Part shown: positions 1 through 7,228 of the stretch, piece by piece
Layout of the letters: each line of letters begins with the position of its first letter
Numbering within the stretch: the stretch's first letter is position 1
Origin: an uncultured Oscillibacter sp.
GTDB taxonomy: Bacteria; Bacillota; Clostridia; Oscillospirales; Oscillospiraceae
NCBI GenBank assembly: GCA_946183175.1
Contig: CAMHBH010000096.1
Span: 1-8,329, forward strand
Length of the DNA stretch: 8,329 bases
Direction of reading: 5' to 3'
Program-made: the position numbers and the translations under genes
Notes under the pieces: generated by a model
The model's input: the letters and a program-made list of their open reading frames with translations, nothing else
What the model was told of the DNA's origin: nothing
Databases searched by the model: none

Positions 1-63
1 TTCCGCAGACTGCTATACTACACCGTTGAGGACGCCTACGGGCAGAATCGAGAGGAGGAATGA
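1..63 (+). CDS. 3' end of an upstream phage gene (terminase large subunit by position only)
   Basis: Frame 1 is open from the first base and ends at TGA 61-63, giving a 20-residue tail that begins FRRLLYY and ends in a charged GQNREEE segment. The stop lies 3 nt before the portal ATG, and the portal ribosome site is inside this coding end, so the two genes are tightly coupled. In tailed phages the gene just before the portal is usually the large terminase subunit, the DNA-packaging ATPase. That identity rests on position only; the fragment is too short to show any family motif. Confidence 0.45.
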   Translation, partial: FRRLLYYTVEDAYGQNREEE

Positions 64-66
64 CCC

Positions 67-1590
67 ATGACGCAACGGGCCCGCACGCGGGCTTGGACAC
101 TCTACGAGACCGGGCGGGACTACAACTGTCAACTCAACCCGAACCAGTACAGCCTCGTCCGCACGAACACCGAATTTTTCATCGGGAACCAGTGGCTGAA
201 TCTGCCGGACACCCCGGCCATGCGCGCACTCCCGAAGCCTACGTTCAACATCCTGAAACGCGTGGCAAGCCTGTTTATCGCGTCGCTGACCGGGAACGCC
301 TTCCGGCTGAAAGTCGAGCCGCTGTTCGACGCCTCCGACACCGCCGCCGCGTTCGCCGATACGGAGCTGTCGAACCTGTTGGAGAAGTTCCACTTTGAGT
401 ATCGAATCCGCGACGCGCTGTTCGACGGCGCGCAGACCGGCGACTATTGCGCGCACTTCTGGTTTGACCCGGCGGCGCGTCCCTACGGCGGGGCCGGGGC
501 CTTCCGGGACTGCCGCGGCGAAATCCAAATGGAACTCGTGGACGGCATTAATGTCATGTTCGGGAATCCGGCGGACTGCCGGGTTGAGCGGCAACCGTGG
601 ATTCTGTTAGTAGGCCGTGACCGCGTGGAGAATCTGCGCCGGGAGGCGAGACGTTACCGCAAGGCGGGGGACGCCGGGGAGGTAGTCGCCGACGAGGACG
701 ACGAAACCGCGCTCTACGTCCTGCTGTACACGAAAGTCGAACGCAACCACGAGACGACCGTACACGTCACGAAGGCCACGCGCGAGGCCGTCATCTACGA
801 GGACATCGACACGGGGCTTTCGGTGTACCCGGTGGCCTGGGGCAACTGGGAGCGACAGCGTAACCAGTACCACGGGCGGGCGCTCGTCACGGGCTTGATT
901 CCCAACCAGATTTTCATCAATACGCTGTTCGCCACGGCCATGCGCCATATACAGTTAATGGCCTTCCCGCGCGTCGTCTACAACGCCGACTTAATCTCCG
1001 CGTGGACGAACGAAGTCGGACAGGCTATCGGCGTACGCGGACTGCAACCCGGACAGAATGTCGCGTCGGTGGCGGGGGCGATTCCGGCGTCGGAGATGAG
1101 CGCGCAAATCTTCACGCTTATCGACAAGACCATGTCGTACACGAAGGAATGTCTGGGCGTGTCGGACGTACAGCTAGGCAACGCGCGCCCGGAGAATACG
1201 TCGGCGCTGGCGCTGTTGCAGACGAACGCGGAAGTCTCGCTGGAGAACATCCGCGCGGGGCTTCACGAGTGGCTGGAGGACATCGGGCGCATTCTCCTTG
1301 ACATGATGGGCACCTGTTACGGCACGCGCCCGGTCGTGACGCGCCGCGACGGCGAAGGCGTCGTGACGGATTTCGATTTCCGGGAGTTCAAGCATTTATG
1401 GCTGACGCTCCGCGCGGACGTGGGCCAGACGATAGCCTACAACGAACCGGCGTTGTTGAAGACGCTGGACGAACTCCGCCGCGACGGCTTCTTAACCGCC
1501 GTACAGTATCTCGAACGCGTGCCCGACCGGCTGTTCCCGCGCAAGGCCGAACTTCTCGACGAACTCCGCGCGGCGCAGACGAACGGATAA
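67..1590 (+). CDS. Phage portal protein (podovirus/P22-like type)
   Basis: A 507-residue protein read as the portal, the dodecameric ring at one capsid vertex through which DNA is packaged and to which the tail attaches. Residues 36-48 carry an aromatic segment followed by GNQW, typical of P22-type portal N-termini, and residues 57-75 a proline/asparagine stretch leading into a helix. Residues 268-306 form a long helical region starting YHGRALVTGLIPNQ. Residues 363-412 carry the portal-like LGVSDVQLGN loop, then NTSALALLQ and a long amphipathic helix, as in portal stem and wing regions. The helical C-terminus (461-504) lacks an obvious long barrel. The start is ATG 67, 8 nt after AGGAGG at 53-58. 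It precedes the scaffold and capsid genes, the usual order. The portal call is firm; the subtype is inferred from motifs and neighbours. Confidence 0.88.
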   Translation: MTQRARTRAWTLYETGRDYNCQLNPNQYSLVRTNTEFFIGNQWLNLPDTPAMRALPKPTFNILKRVASLFIASLTGNAFRLKVEPLFDASDTAAAFADTELSNLLEKFHFEYRIRDALFDGAQTGDYCAHFWFDPAARPYGGAGAFRDCRGEIQMELVDGINVMFGNPADCRVERQPWILLVGRDRVENLRREARRYRKAGDAGEVVADEDDETALYVLLYTKVERNHETTVHVTKATREAVIYEDIDTGLSVYPVAWGNWERQRNQYHGRALVTGLIPNQIFINTLFATAMRHIQLMAFPRVVYNADLISAWTNEVGQAIGVRGLQPGQNVASVAGAIPASEMSAQIFTLIDKTMSYTKECLGVSDVQLGNARPENTSALALLQTNAEVSLENIRAGLHEWLEDIGRILLDMMGTCYGTRPVVTRRDGEGVVTDFDFREFKHLWLTLRADVGQTIAYNEPALLKTLDELRRDGFLTAVQYLERVPDRLFPRKAELLDELRAAQTNG

Positions 1591-1625
1591 AGTAATATCA
1601 CTTGACAGCAGGAAAGGAGTAACCC

Positions 1626-1964
1626 ATGCACGAACCGCAGGCAGTACCCGAGGCGAACCCTACGCCGCAGGGCGCAAGTGTCGACACGAACCCTACGCCG
1701 CAGGGCGTAACCGTCGACGCGGACGCCGTGCCGCAAGGCGCGGGCATACCCGTTGCCGCGAACCCGGCGACGCAAGGCGAAGGCGTTGACGCGCCCGACT
1801 ACCGCGCCATGTACGAGAACCTCCGCCGGGAGAATGAGATTCTCCGCCACAACGCCGAAATCACGCAACACGCCCCCGTACAGGGCGTATCGGGCGGCGG
1901 GGCCGTCGCGACGCCCGTCGACGACTTCACGCGCGGTTTCGATTCCGACACCTGGGGCGAATGA
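1626..1964 (+). CDS. Small repeat-bearing protein, candidate capsid scaffold
   Basis: A 112-residue protein between portal and capsid genes, the usual place for a scaffold, the internal protein that guides coat assembly. Residues 10-55 are four degenerate 11-12-residue repeats around NPTPQGxxVD, rich in Pro, Gly and Gln and probably unstructured. Residues 59-81 (YRAMYENLRRENEILRHN core) form one short amphipathic, coiled-coil-capable helix. A glycine-rich joint follows, then an acidic-aromatic C-terminus (DDFTRGFDSDTWGE, 99-112). There is no protease signature. SD AAAGGAGT at 1613-1620 precedes ATG 1626. It is shorter than most scaffolds (P22 gp8 is about 300 residues), so a head-decoration or minor head protein is the alternative. 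The role is inferred from position and helical content, not from recognisable homology. Confidence 0.6.
   Translation: MHEPQAVPEANPTPQGASVDTNPTPQGVTVDADAVPQGAGIPVAANPATQGEGVDAPDYRAMYENLRRENEILRHNAEITQHAPVQGVSGGGAVATPVDDFTRGFDSDTWGE
1653..1790 (+). repeat. Four degenerate 33-36 bp tandem coding repeats
   Basis: Units at 1653-1685, 1686-1718, 1719-1754 and 1755-1790 encode ANPTPQGASVD, TNPTPQGVTVD, ADAVPQGAGIPV and AANPATQGEGVD. The first two share the same 17-base DNA core (CGAACCCTACGCCGCAG) and both end in GTCGAC; the last two have diverged and are one codon longer. Unit lengths are multiples of three, so copy-number change would keep the frame. Confidence 0.85.
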
Positions 1965-1983
1965 CAGAAAGGATGGTTGATTT

Positions 1984-2835
1984 ATGCCGACTGCCGCTAC
2001 TGTAAATCTGGCCTCCCGCTACTCCGGGAAGGTCGACGAGCGTTTCGCGATTGCCTCTCAGGCCACGCTCGCGCTCAATCAGGACTACCGTTTCGCGGGT
2101 GTGCGTACCGTGAACGTGTACTCCATTCCCACCGTGTCCCTTAACGACTACACCCGCTCGGGGAGTAACCGCTACGGCACCCCCGCCGACCTCGCCAACA
2201 GCGTACAGGAACTCACCGTGACCCGCGACCGCGCGTTCTCGTTCATCATCGACCGCGCCGACCGCAATCAGACGCAGATGGCTATGGACGCCGGGCGCGC
2301 CCTCTCCCGGCAAATCCGGGAAGTCGTCGTACCGGAATACGACACCTACATTTTCCGCAAGATGGCCCTTACGGCGTGTACGAAGGGCAACACCGCCACG
2401 ACCGCCGCGACGAAGAGCAACGCCTACGAACTGCTCCTCAACGCGCAGGAATCGCTGGGCAACCACGGCGTGCCGGATATGGGGCGCGTGTGCTTCTGCT
2501 CCTACAAGTTCGCGAATCTCCTGAAGCAAGACCCGGCGTTCATGCGCTACGGCAACGCCTCGCAGTTAATGCTTGCCAAGGGCGTCATGGGCGAGGTCGA
2601 CGGTACCCGGATTGTGAAAGTCCCGGCGTCGCGTCTGCCGACGGGCGCGGAGTTCATCCTGACGCACCCCGTCGCGGCCTGCGCGCCGAAGCAGTTGGAG
2701 GACTACAAAATCCACGACAACCCGCCCGGCATTTCCGGCTGGCTCGTCGAGGGGCGCGTACTCTATGACTGCTTCATCCTCACGGAGAAGGCCGACGCGG
2801 TCTGGTACCACGGCACGGCGGTCTCCGCTAGCTGA
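1984..2835 (+). CDS. Major capsid protein (HK97-fold type)
   Basis: A 283-residue protein read as the main coat subunit of the icosahedral head. The N-terminus (1-35) is short. Residues 43-82 (VNVYSIPTVSLNDYTRSG followed by ELTVTRDRAF) fit the extended E-loop, and 86-125 (FIIDRADRNQTQ into a long helix with VVVPEYD) fit the spine helix. Residues 174-190 (ANLLKQDPAFMRY) and 203-218 (EVDGTRIVKVPASRLP) resemble the A and P domains. The C-terminus ends in a beta segment (YDCFILTEKADAVWYHG), as in many clostridial phage coat proteins. There is no long N-terminal delta domain to be cleaved, in keeping with a separate scaffold. Position after portal and scaffold candidate supports the call. SD AGAAAGGA at 1966-1973 precedes ATG 1984. 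The hairpin just downstream is typical for a highly expressed coat gene. Confidence 0.87.
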   Translation: MPTAATVNLASRYSGKVDERFAIASQATLALNQDYRFAGVRTVNVYSIPTVSLNDYTRSGSNRYGTPADLANSVQELTVTRDRAFSFIIDRADRNQTQMAMDAGRALSRQIREVVVPEYDTYIFRKMALTACTKGNTATTAATKSNAYELLLNAQESLGNHGVPDMGRVCFCSYKFANLLKQDPAFMRYGNASQLMLAKGVMGEVDGTRIVKVPASRLPTGAEFILTHPVAACAPKQLEDYKIHDNPPGISGWLVEGRVLYDCFILTEKADAVWYHGTAVSAS

Positions 2836-2839
2836 CAAT

Positions 2840-2872
2840 CCGCGCGGGGGCCCTTCCCGGGGCCCCCGGCGG
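2840..2872 (+). terminator. GC-rich hairpin after the capsid gene (attenuator or RNA-stability element)
   Basis: Bases 2845-2853 pair perfectly with 2860-2868 (9 bp, all G-C) around a six-base TTCCCG loop. With G2844 bulged, 2840-2843 pair with 2869-2872, extending the stem to 13 bp. It begins 4 nt after the capsid stop codon. The following bases are TCAAAGGAAAG, with no U-tract, so a full intrinsic terminator is unlikely. A partial terminator, 3'-end protector or processing site that favours capsid mRNA over downstream tail genes fits better. The structure is seen directly; the function is inferred. Confidence 0.6.
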
Positions 2873-2891
2873 TCAAAGGAAAGGGGGAAGT

Positions 2892-3485
2892 ATGCAATAC
2901 CGTAACATCAAGCGGGCCGTACTCGAACTGATAGACCAGTACAGCACCGCCGGGGAAGTCATTTCGCCCGCGTACAACCACCAATCGGACACCATCCAGA
3001 AAATTCCGGGTCTCATCAACCAGGCCCTGCTCGACATCCGTACAGGCCCGTACCCGGAACGCAACGTCTGCCGCCTCGAACACGGAGAGACGCTTTCCAA
3101 CGGCTGGAAACAGCACATTCTCCCGGGGGATTTCTGGCGGCTCTGTTCGGGCGGCGTGCGGAAACTCTCCGGCGACGGCCCGCAATTGACGAACGAATAC
3201 CAGCTTCTCGGCGGGCGCACGCTCCTGACCCCGGAGGGCACCTATTTAGTCGAATACTTTCACTACCCGGAACAGCTCCCCGACAGCCCCGCCGACGAGT
3301 ACGAGTTCGGCGAAAGCCCGGAGGCGGTTCGTATCGCGTGCCTGTACGCGGCGGCCTGCCTCGTGCGCACGGAGGACGAGTTCGCCTACACGACCCTGTC
3401 GAACGAGTACGAGGCGCGTCTAAGCCGTCTGACGCCCGCTTTCGTGGCGGAAACGCGGGCTGTCCAGGACGTTTACGGCTTCTGA
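2892..3485 (+). CDS. Head-completion / head-to-tail adaptor protein
   Basis: A 197-residue protein just after the capsid gene, the place of the ring protein that binds under the portal (gp4 in P22, gp11 in T7). Residues 1-50 are helical (KRAVLELIDQY, then IPGLINQALLDI), matching the N-terminal helical bundle of these adaptors. Residues 60-128 are a beta-rich insert (LEHGETLSNGWKQHILPGDFW and a strand ending YLVEYFHYP). Residues 142-182 return to helix (SPEAVRIACLYAAACLVRTEDE into LSNEYEARLSRL), and the protein ends in an aromatic tail (DVYGF). This helix-beta-helix plan is common to adaptors. A-rich and G-rich SD sequence lies at 2876-2887 before ATG 2892. A gp4-like lytic role is not supported because no catalytic motif is visible. 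Confidence 0.7.
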   Translation: MQYRNIKRAVLELIDQYSTAGEVISPAYNHQSDTIQKIPGLINQALLDIRTGPYPERNVCRLEHGETLSNGWKQHILPGDFWRLCSGGVRKLSGDGPQLTNEYQLLGGRTLLTPEGTYLVEYFHYPEQLPDSPADEYEFGESPEAVRIACLYAAACLVRTEDEFAYTTLSNEYEARLSRLTPAFVAETRAVQDVYGF

Positions 3486-3498
3486 CGGGGGTGGCGCT

Positions 3499-5586
3499 AT
3501 GGCGAACAGTAAGCGGGAACGGACGTTCCGTTTCCCGTCCCTCGACGGCGGACTGAACCTCCGCGACGCCGAAATCAACCTCAAAGACAACGAGTCGCCG
3601 GAAATCGTGAATCTCTGGTGGGACGACGGCGTGTTACAGTCGCGGCCCGGGCAGGAATACGCCACTTCCGGCTACGGCGCGGGCTCCTACTCCGGCTACA
3701 GTTTCGGCGCTTCCGATGTCGTCTACGCCGTTACGACATTTCAGGAAGGCGTGATTGCGCACATTGGCGCGTCGTTCTATACCTGGCACGGCGTCTGGAA
3801 CCAACTCCGGCAGGTCGTAACCGGTAACAGCGCGCTTTACCACGGCGTACCGCGCAACGCCGGGACTTTCTTCCAGTTCGGAAACGACCTGTACTATAAA
3901 AACGTGGGCGGCTTCTATCGGCTGACCTATGACAGTACGCACAGCTTTCTACACAATCCGTTCGAGGTCTCCCGCGTCGCCGACACGGCGTTTATCCCGA
4001 CGGTTCTTGTCAACGCCGACCCGGCAACCGGACAGGGCGACGATTACCAGCCCGCGAACCGGCTTTCGGCGCGGAAACGCGTCCGCTACAGGCCCGCGAG
4101 CGTACCGGAAAACGTGATTCTCTACGGAGACGGCTTTACACGCGCTTTCAGCGTGGGACGCACGGCGGCGGAAAATCTCCGGGGTATTTCGGCGGTCTAC
4201 GTCGGCGCGACGCTCCTTCGCCCCGCGCTGTACTCGGTTGACTTGCGCACGGGAAGCGTACTCTTCAACACCGCCCCGGCGGAGGACGCCGTACTCACCT
4301 TCGCGCTGGATGTCGGGCAACTGGAATACCACCTCCCGGCGGAGCGCGTGGAGGCCGTGACGCTCGTCGCCGTCGACGGCCTGACCTACACGGCGGGGCG
4401 CGACTACAGCGTAGACACCGCCGCCGGAATCGTGACGTTTACGCAGGCCCCGCCCGACAACGCCCGCGTGGAGATTACCTACAGCAAGGCGGACGCCGCC
4501 GCGCTGTCGGCGGTCATGAACTGTCCGTACGCCGTGGCGGGCGGCACGGGCGAAAGGCTTTGTATCGTCGCGGGGCGGGGCGATACCGTGTACTGGTCGG
4601 GCGTGACGGAATCCGGCCCCGACGCGTCCTACTGGCCCGCCGACGCGCGGAACGTCATCGGCGGCGACGTGACCGGGTTCGGCGGGCAGTACGACCAGAT
4701 TCTGGTATTCCAGTCGCAGAAAATCGGGAAGCTGTCGCTTTCCGGAAAGGCCGCCAACGGCTACGACAGAATCTCCGTGACTTACTCCGCAGTCAATGAC
4801 AAAATCGGCTGTGACCTGCCGCGGTCTATACAGCTCATCGGAAACAATCTGACGTTCGCGAACACCTCCGGCGGGGTGTATCAGGTACTGTCCTCGTCGG
4901 CGGCGCGGGAGAACAATGTACGCTGTCTGTCGGAGAAGGTCAACGGCTCGGACACCCGCCCCGGCCTGCTCTACGATATGCGTATCGCGGGAAGCGGCCC
5001 GGTCTGCTCCCTCGACGACGGCAAACGCTACTGGTTAGCCGTCAACGGGCACGTCTGGCTCTGGGACTACTCCATCTCGTCGAACTCCGACCCGGTGTGG
5101 TTCTACTTCACGGGCCTGGACGCCCGCGCGCTGTCGATACGCGATGGGGTGCCGTGCCTGTTCAACGCCGCTGTGCGTGTCGTGCGCCTCGGGCCGACGC
5201 GCAGCGATTTCGGGGAGGGAATCTGGAAAGCGTACCAGTTCCCGGCGCGCAATTTCGGCAGTTACGACCGCCTCAAAGACGTGGACACCGCGTTATTTTC
5301 ACTCCGTGCCGACACACCTTCTGATGTCGCCGTACTCTACGAGACCGACTACGAGACCCGCGCCGACCGCGTGAGCCTGTACGTAGAGGGCCACGACCGC
5401 CTGACCGACCGCAATCTGGAAGTGCGTGATTTGAGCGTCCCGCGCCACGCGGCGGTATTCCGCCGGAGGCCCAAATGCAGACACGTCCGCCACTTCTCGC
5501 TGCGCCTTGAAAACAACACCGCCGGACAGAATTTAGCGCCGTATTCCGTAGAATTGCGCGTCCGGTACGAAGGGAGGGAGCGCTAA
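3499..5586 (+). CDS. Tail hub / stopper protein of the podovirus nozzle type, with two inserted beta-sandwich modules
   Basis: A 695-residue, almost all-beta protein. Residues 12-55 carry the start motif of podoviral hub/nozzle proteins: FPSLDGGLNLRD, then an N/E-rich turn and a GVLQSRPGQ strand. Residues 353-415 (RLCIVAGRGDTVYWSG, then DQILVFQSQKIGKLSL) and 436-466 (GCDLPRSIQLIGNNLTFAN, GVYQVLSS) look like beta-propeller blades, as in T7 gp12 and P22 gp10. Such proteins form a six-fold nozzle below the adaptor. Residues 195-270 and 275-329 are two related beta-sandwich units that share YSVD and a GxVxFxxAP turn, an apparent insertion between blades. The C-terminus (582-690) is another beta domain. 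At 695 residues it is longer than P22 gp10 (about 470), in line with the inserts. A GGGGGTGG SD at 3487-3494 precedes ATG 3499. Its stop overlaps the fibre start by one base. The hub role is inferred from motif and order. Confidence 0.72.
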   Translation: MANSKRERTFRFPSLDGGLNLRDAEINLKDNESPEIVNLWWDDGVLQSRPGQEYATSGYGAGSYSGYSFGASDVVYAVTTFQEGVIAHIGASFYTWHGVWNQLRQVVTGNSALYHGVPRNAGTFFQFGNDLYYKNVGGFYRLTYDSTHSFLHNPFEVSRVADTAFIPTVLVNADPATGQGDDYQPANRLSARKRVRYRPASVPENVILYGDGFTRAFSVGRTAAENLRGISAVYVGATLLRPALYSVDLRTGSVLFNTAPAEDAVLTFALDVGQLEYHLPAERVEAVTLVAVDGLTYTAGRDYSVDTAAGIVTFTQAPPDNARVEITYSKADAAALSAVMNCPYAVAGGTGERLCIVAGRGDTVYWSGVTESGPDASYWPADARNVIGGDVTGFGGQYDQILVFQSQKIGKLSLSGKAANGYDRISVTYSAVNDKIGCDLPRSIQLIGNNLTFANTSGGVYQVLSSSAARENNVRCLSEKVNGSDTRPGLLYDMRIAGSGPVCSLDDGKRYWLAVNGHVWLWDYSISSNSDPVWFYFTGLDARALSIRDGVPCLFNAAVRVVRLGPTRSDFGEGIWKAYQFPARNFGSYDRLKDVDTALFSLRADTPSDVAVLYETDYETRADRVSLYVEGHDRLTDRNLEVRDLSVPRHAAVFRRRPKCRHVRHFSLRLENNTAGQNLAPYSVELRVRYEGRER
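4081..4485 (+). repeat. Two tandem related beta-sandwich modules inside the hub gene
   Basis: Hub residues 195-270 (4081-4308) and 275-329 (4321-4485) align around a shared core: a strand near VYVGATL or VAVDGLT, then YSVD, three residues, GxVxF, two residues, AP, and a closing strand ending FALD or ITYSK. Protein similarity is clear but the DNA has diverged, so the duplication is old or the modules were acquired separately. Domains with this strand-turn pattern are common in phage virion proteins and often sit at exposed surfaces. Confidence 0.6.
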
Positions 5587-7226
5587 TGCCCGACAACGAT
5601 ACCCCCGAACTGATTCCGCGCCTCTACTACTCCAAGAACTGGGAGGACCCCGCCGACTACGCCACCCATCAGCACAGCGAAGTACAGAACCGCCGCGACA
5701 TTCAGTCGCTGTTTACGGAAATCGCGTCCTATATCAACAACGTCATGCTTCCGCGCGCGGAGCAGTTACTTTCCGAAAGCGGCGGCGGGGGCGGGGAAGG
5801 CAGTACGGGCGGCGGCGTCTCCGGCGACTATCTCCCGTTGGACGGCGGGACTATGCGCGGCATTCTGCGCCTGTACCGGGAGCCGGAACTCGACGCCGAG
5901 GCCGCCACGAAGCATTACGCCGACACCCTCACGGGCGGCGTCGCGACGGACTTCAACGGGAGAATGACGGCCATCCGGCAGAGCGCCGACGCGCTGGAAT
6001 TACTCGCACAGCGTCACGGACAGGACATCGCGACGTTACAAGTACGGGCCGACGGGATTTCCGCCGACGTGTCGAACGTCGACGGGAGAGTGTCGACGCT
6101 CGAACAGACGGCGGACGGATTTGAGACGCGCGTCACGACCGCCGAGGGGGACATTTCCAGTATCCGGCAGGCCGTCGACGGAATCAGCCTTTCGGTGTCG
6201 ACGATAACGGACAACGGGGAAGTTTACTCCAAAATCACGCTCCGGCTGGGACAACAGGAGTTGTACGGCTATATCAAGATGGACGGCAACGTCGACATCT
6301 CCGGACAGCTCTCCGCCGACGCCCTCTACTCCGGCTACGGCGAAATCGCCAACCTCGCCGTCGACACGCTCAACACTTCCCGGCGTATCGCGCGCTACCT
6401 GGCCCGCGACACCTCCGACGATAATTTTATCCGTATCTATCAGCAGAACATGGAGTGGGTCACGGGACACCCCACCGGCGGCACGATTCAGGCCGCGAAC
6501 CCCGACGGCGAACCGCTGTTCTGGCCCGTGGACGTGTCGAGGCTCTCGCGCGGCGCGGACGGCTACCCGGTTACGGCACAGCAGGAGCGTATCTTCACCA
6601 CGACCACGCCGACGGAGTACCCGGTCACGGTCTACACCTACGAGGAGGCCGTCAAGCGTTCGATTTCCTTCGAGGCCGTCAACGGGATTTACTCGCCCAT
6701 TGACCGTTTCGGCGCGGGGAATCAGCAGGGCAACAACAAAGCGTGGATACTCAAGACCGCCGACGGCTTCGACATCCGCTACCTGACGCCCGACAACAAG
6801 GAAATCGGAATCCGCATGACGACCGACGGCAAGGTGACGATTGACGGCTTGCAGTACGACGCCGACAAAATCCGGGCGGCGCTGGGCGTGGCGTCGGGGA
6901 GTACGGCGACCGGGGGCGCGTCGCAGGGAACCGGAAGCGGCGGCGGAAATACCGGGAGCGGGTTCGACTTGACGCAGGTCAACGCCGACGGCTCTACCTC
7001 CGGAATCAGCGTGGACGAGTACGGCTACATGGAGCTCACGGGACTGCGCAAGGTCTCGGGACTGGACTTCTCGCGCGTCAACACGCCGGGCTATTACCGC
7101 TTCGTAGAGGACCTCGACGGCGGCTTGTACAACCAGTACACCATAGAGCGCGACGCGTCCGGGCGCGTGAGCAAAATTACGGATATGGTCGGGCACGAGA
7201 CGACCGTCACATGGGGGGAGGCGTGA
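5586..7226 (+). CDS. Tail fibre protein with ATKHYAD-type shaft motif and coiled coil
   Basis: A 546-residue modular fibre likely to reach from the tail to the host surface. Residues 1-62 would be the virion-attachment part, with a helix at 36-63. Residues 64-80 are a glycine/serine hinge. Residues 82-112 (YLPLDGGTMRGIL, then EAATKHYAD) match the repeat seen in many phage fibres. Residues 113-206 are heptad-like units (IRQSADALELL, VSTLEQTADGFETRVTT, ISSIRQAVDGISLSVST), probably a trimeric coiled coil. Residues 213-268 are beta-rich. Residues 280-430 form a mixed domain with no family I can name. A second Gly/Ser/Thr linker (436-459) leads to a C-terminal domain (460-546) ending in a YD-like beta motif. 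ATG 5586 overlaps the hub stop (TAATG), with SD GGGAGGG at 5572-5578, so translation is probably coupled. No enzymatic motif is visible. Confidence 0.75.
   Translation: MPDNDTPELIPRLYYSKNWEDPADYATHQHSEVQNRRDIQSLFTEIASYINNVMLPRAEQLLSESGGGGGEGSTGGGVSGDYLPLDGGTMRGILRLYREPELDAEAATKHYADTLTGGVATDFNGRMTAIRQSADALELLAQRHGQDIATLQVRADGISADVSNVDGRVSTLEQTADGFETRVTTAEGDISSIRQAVDGISLSVSTITDNGEVYSKITLRLGQQELYGYIKMDGNVDISGQLSADALYSGYGEIANLAVDTLNTSRRIARYLARDTSDDNFIRIYQQNMEWVTGHPTGGTIQAANPDGEPLFWPVDVSRLSRGADGYPVTAQQERIFTTTTPTEYPVTVYTYEEAVKRSISFEAVNGIYSPIDRFGAGNQQGNNKAWILKTADGFDIRYLTPDNKEIGIRMTTDGKVTIDGLQYDADKIRAALGVASGSTATGGASQGTGSGGGNTGSGFDLTQVNADGSTSGISVDEYGYMELTGLRKVSGLDFSRVNTPGYYRFVEDLDGGLYNQYTIERDASGRVSKITDMVGHETTVTWGEA
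7213..7221 (+). promoter_or_regulatory. Ribosome binding site that fixes the start of the 131-residue gene
   Basis: GGGGGGAGG lies 7 nt before ATG 7229. The in-frame upstream ATG at 7211 sits immediately before this purine run, so using it would place the SD inside the coding sequence and leave that start without one. ATG 7229, just after the fibre stop codon (7224-7226), is therefore preferred. Confidence 0.7.
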
Positions 7227-7228
7227 GC

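Noticed and set aside
14..19. TATACT as a -10 element before the portal
   Set aside because: It lies in the coding end of the upstream gene and its -35 region would be outside the window, so it cannot be judged.
13..594. Minus-strand open frame opposite the portal start
   Set aside because: Shadow of the portal frame; composition is typical of antisense translation of G+C-rich DNA and no family motif is seen.
1602..1607. TTGACA before the scaffold candidate, as a -35 promoter element
   Set aside because: No -10-like sequence lies 16-18 nt downstream; that place is occupied by the ribosome site and start codon.
1437..1871. Minus-strand open frame with Arg-rich repeats opposite the portal end and scaffold candidate
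   Set aside because: The repeats are the reverse complement of the coding tandem repeat at 1653-1790; there is no ribosome site and the gene would oppose an otherwise co-directional operon.
6036..7196. Long minus-strand open frame (386 codons) opposite the fibre gene
   Set aside because: High G+C with C/G-ending codons on the + strand readily leaves the opposite frame open. The product is Arg/Val/Gly-rich with no domain, and the + frame has clear fibre motifs and an SD.
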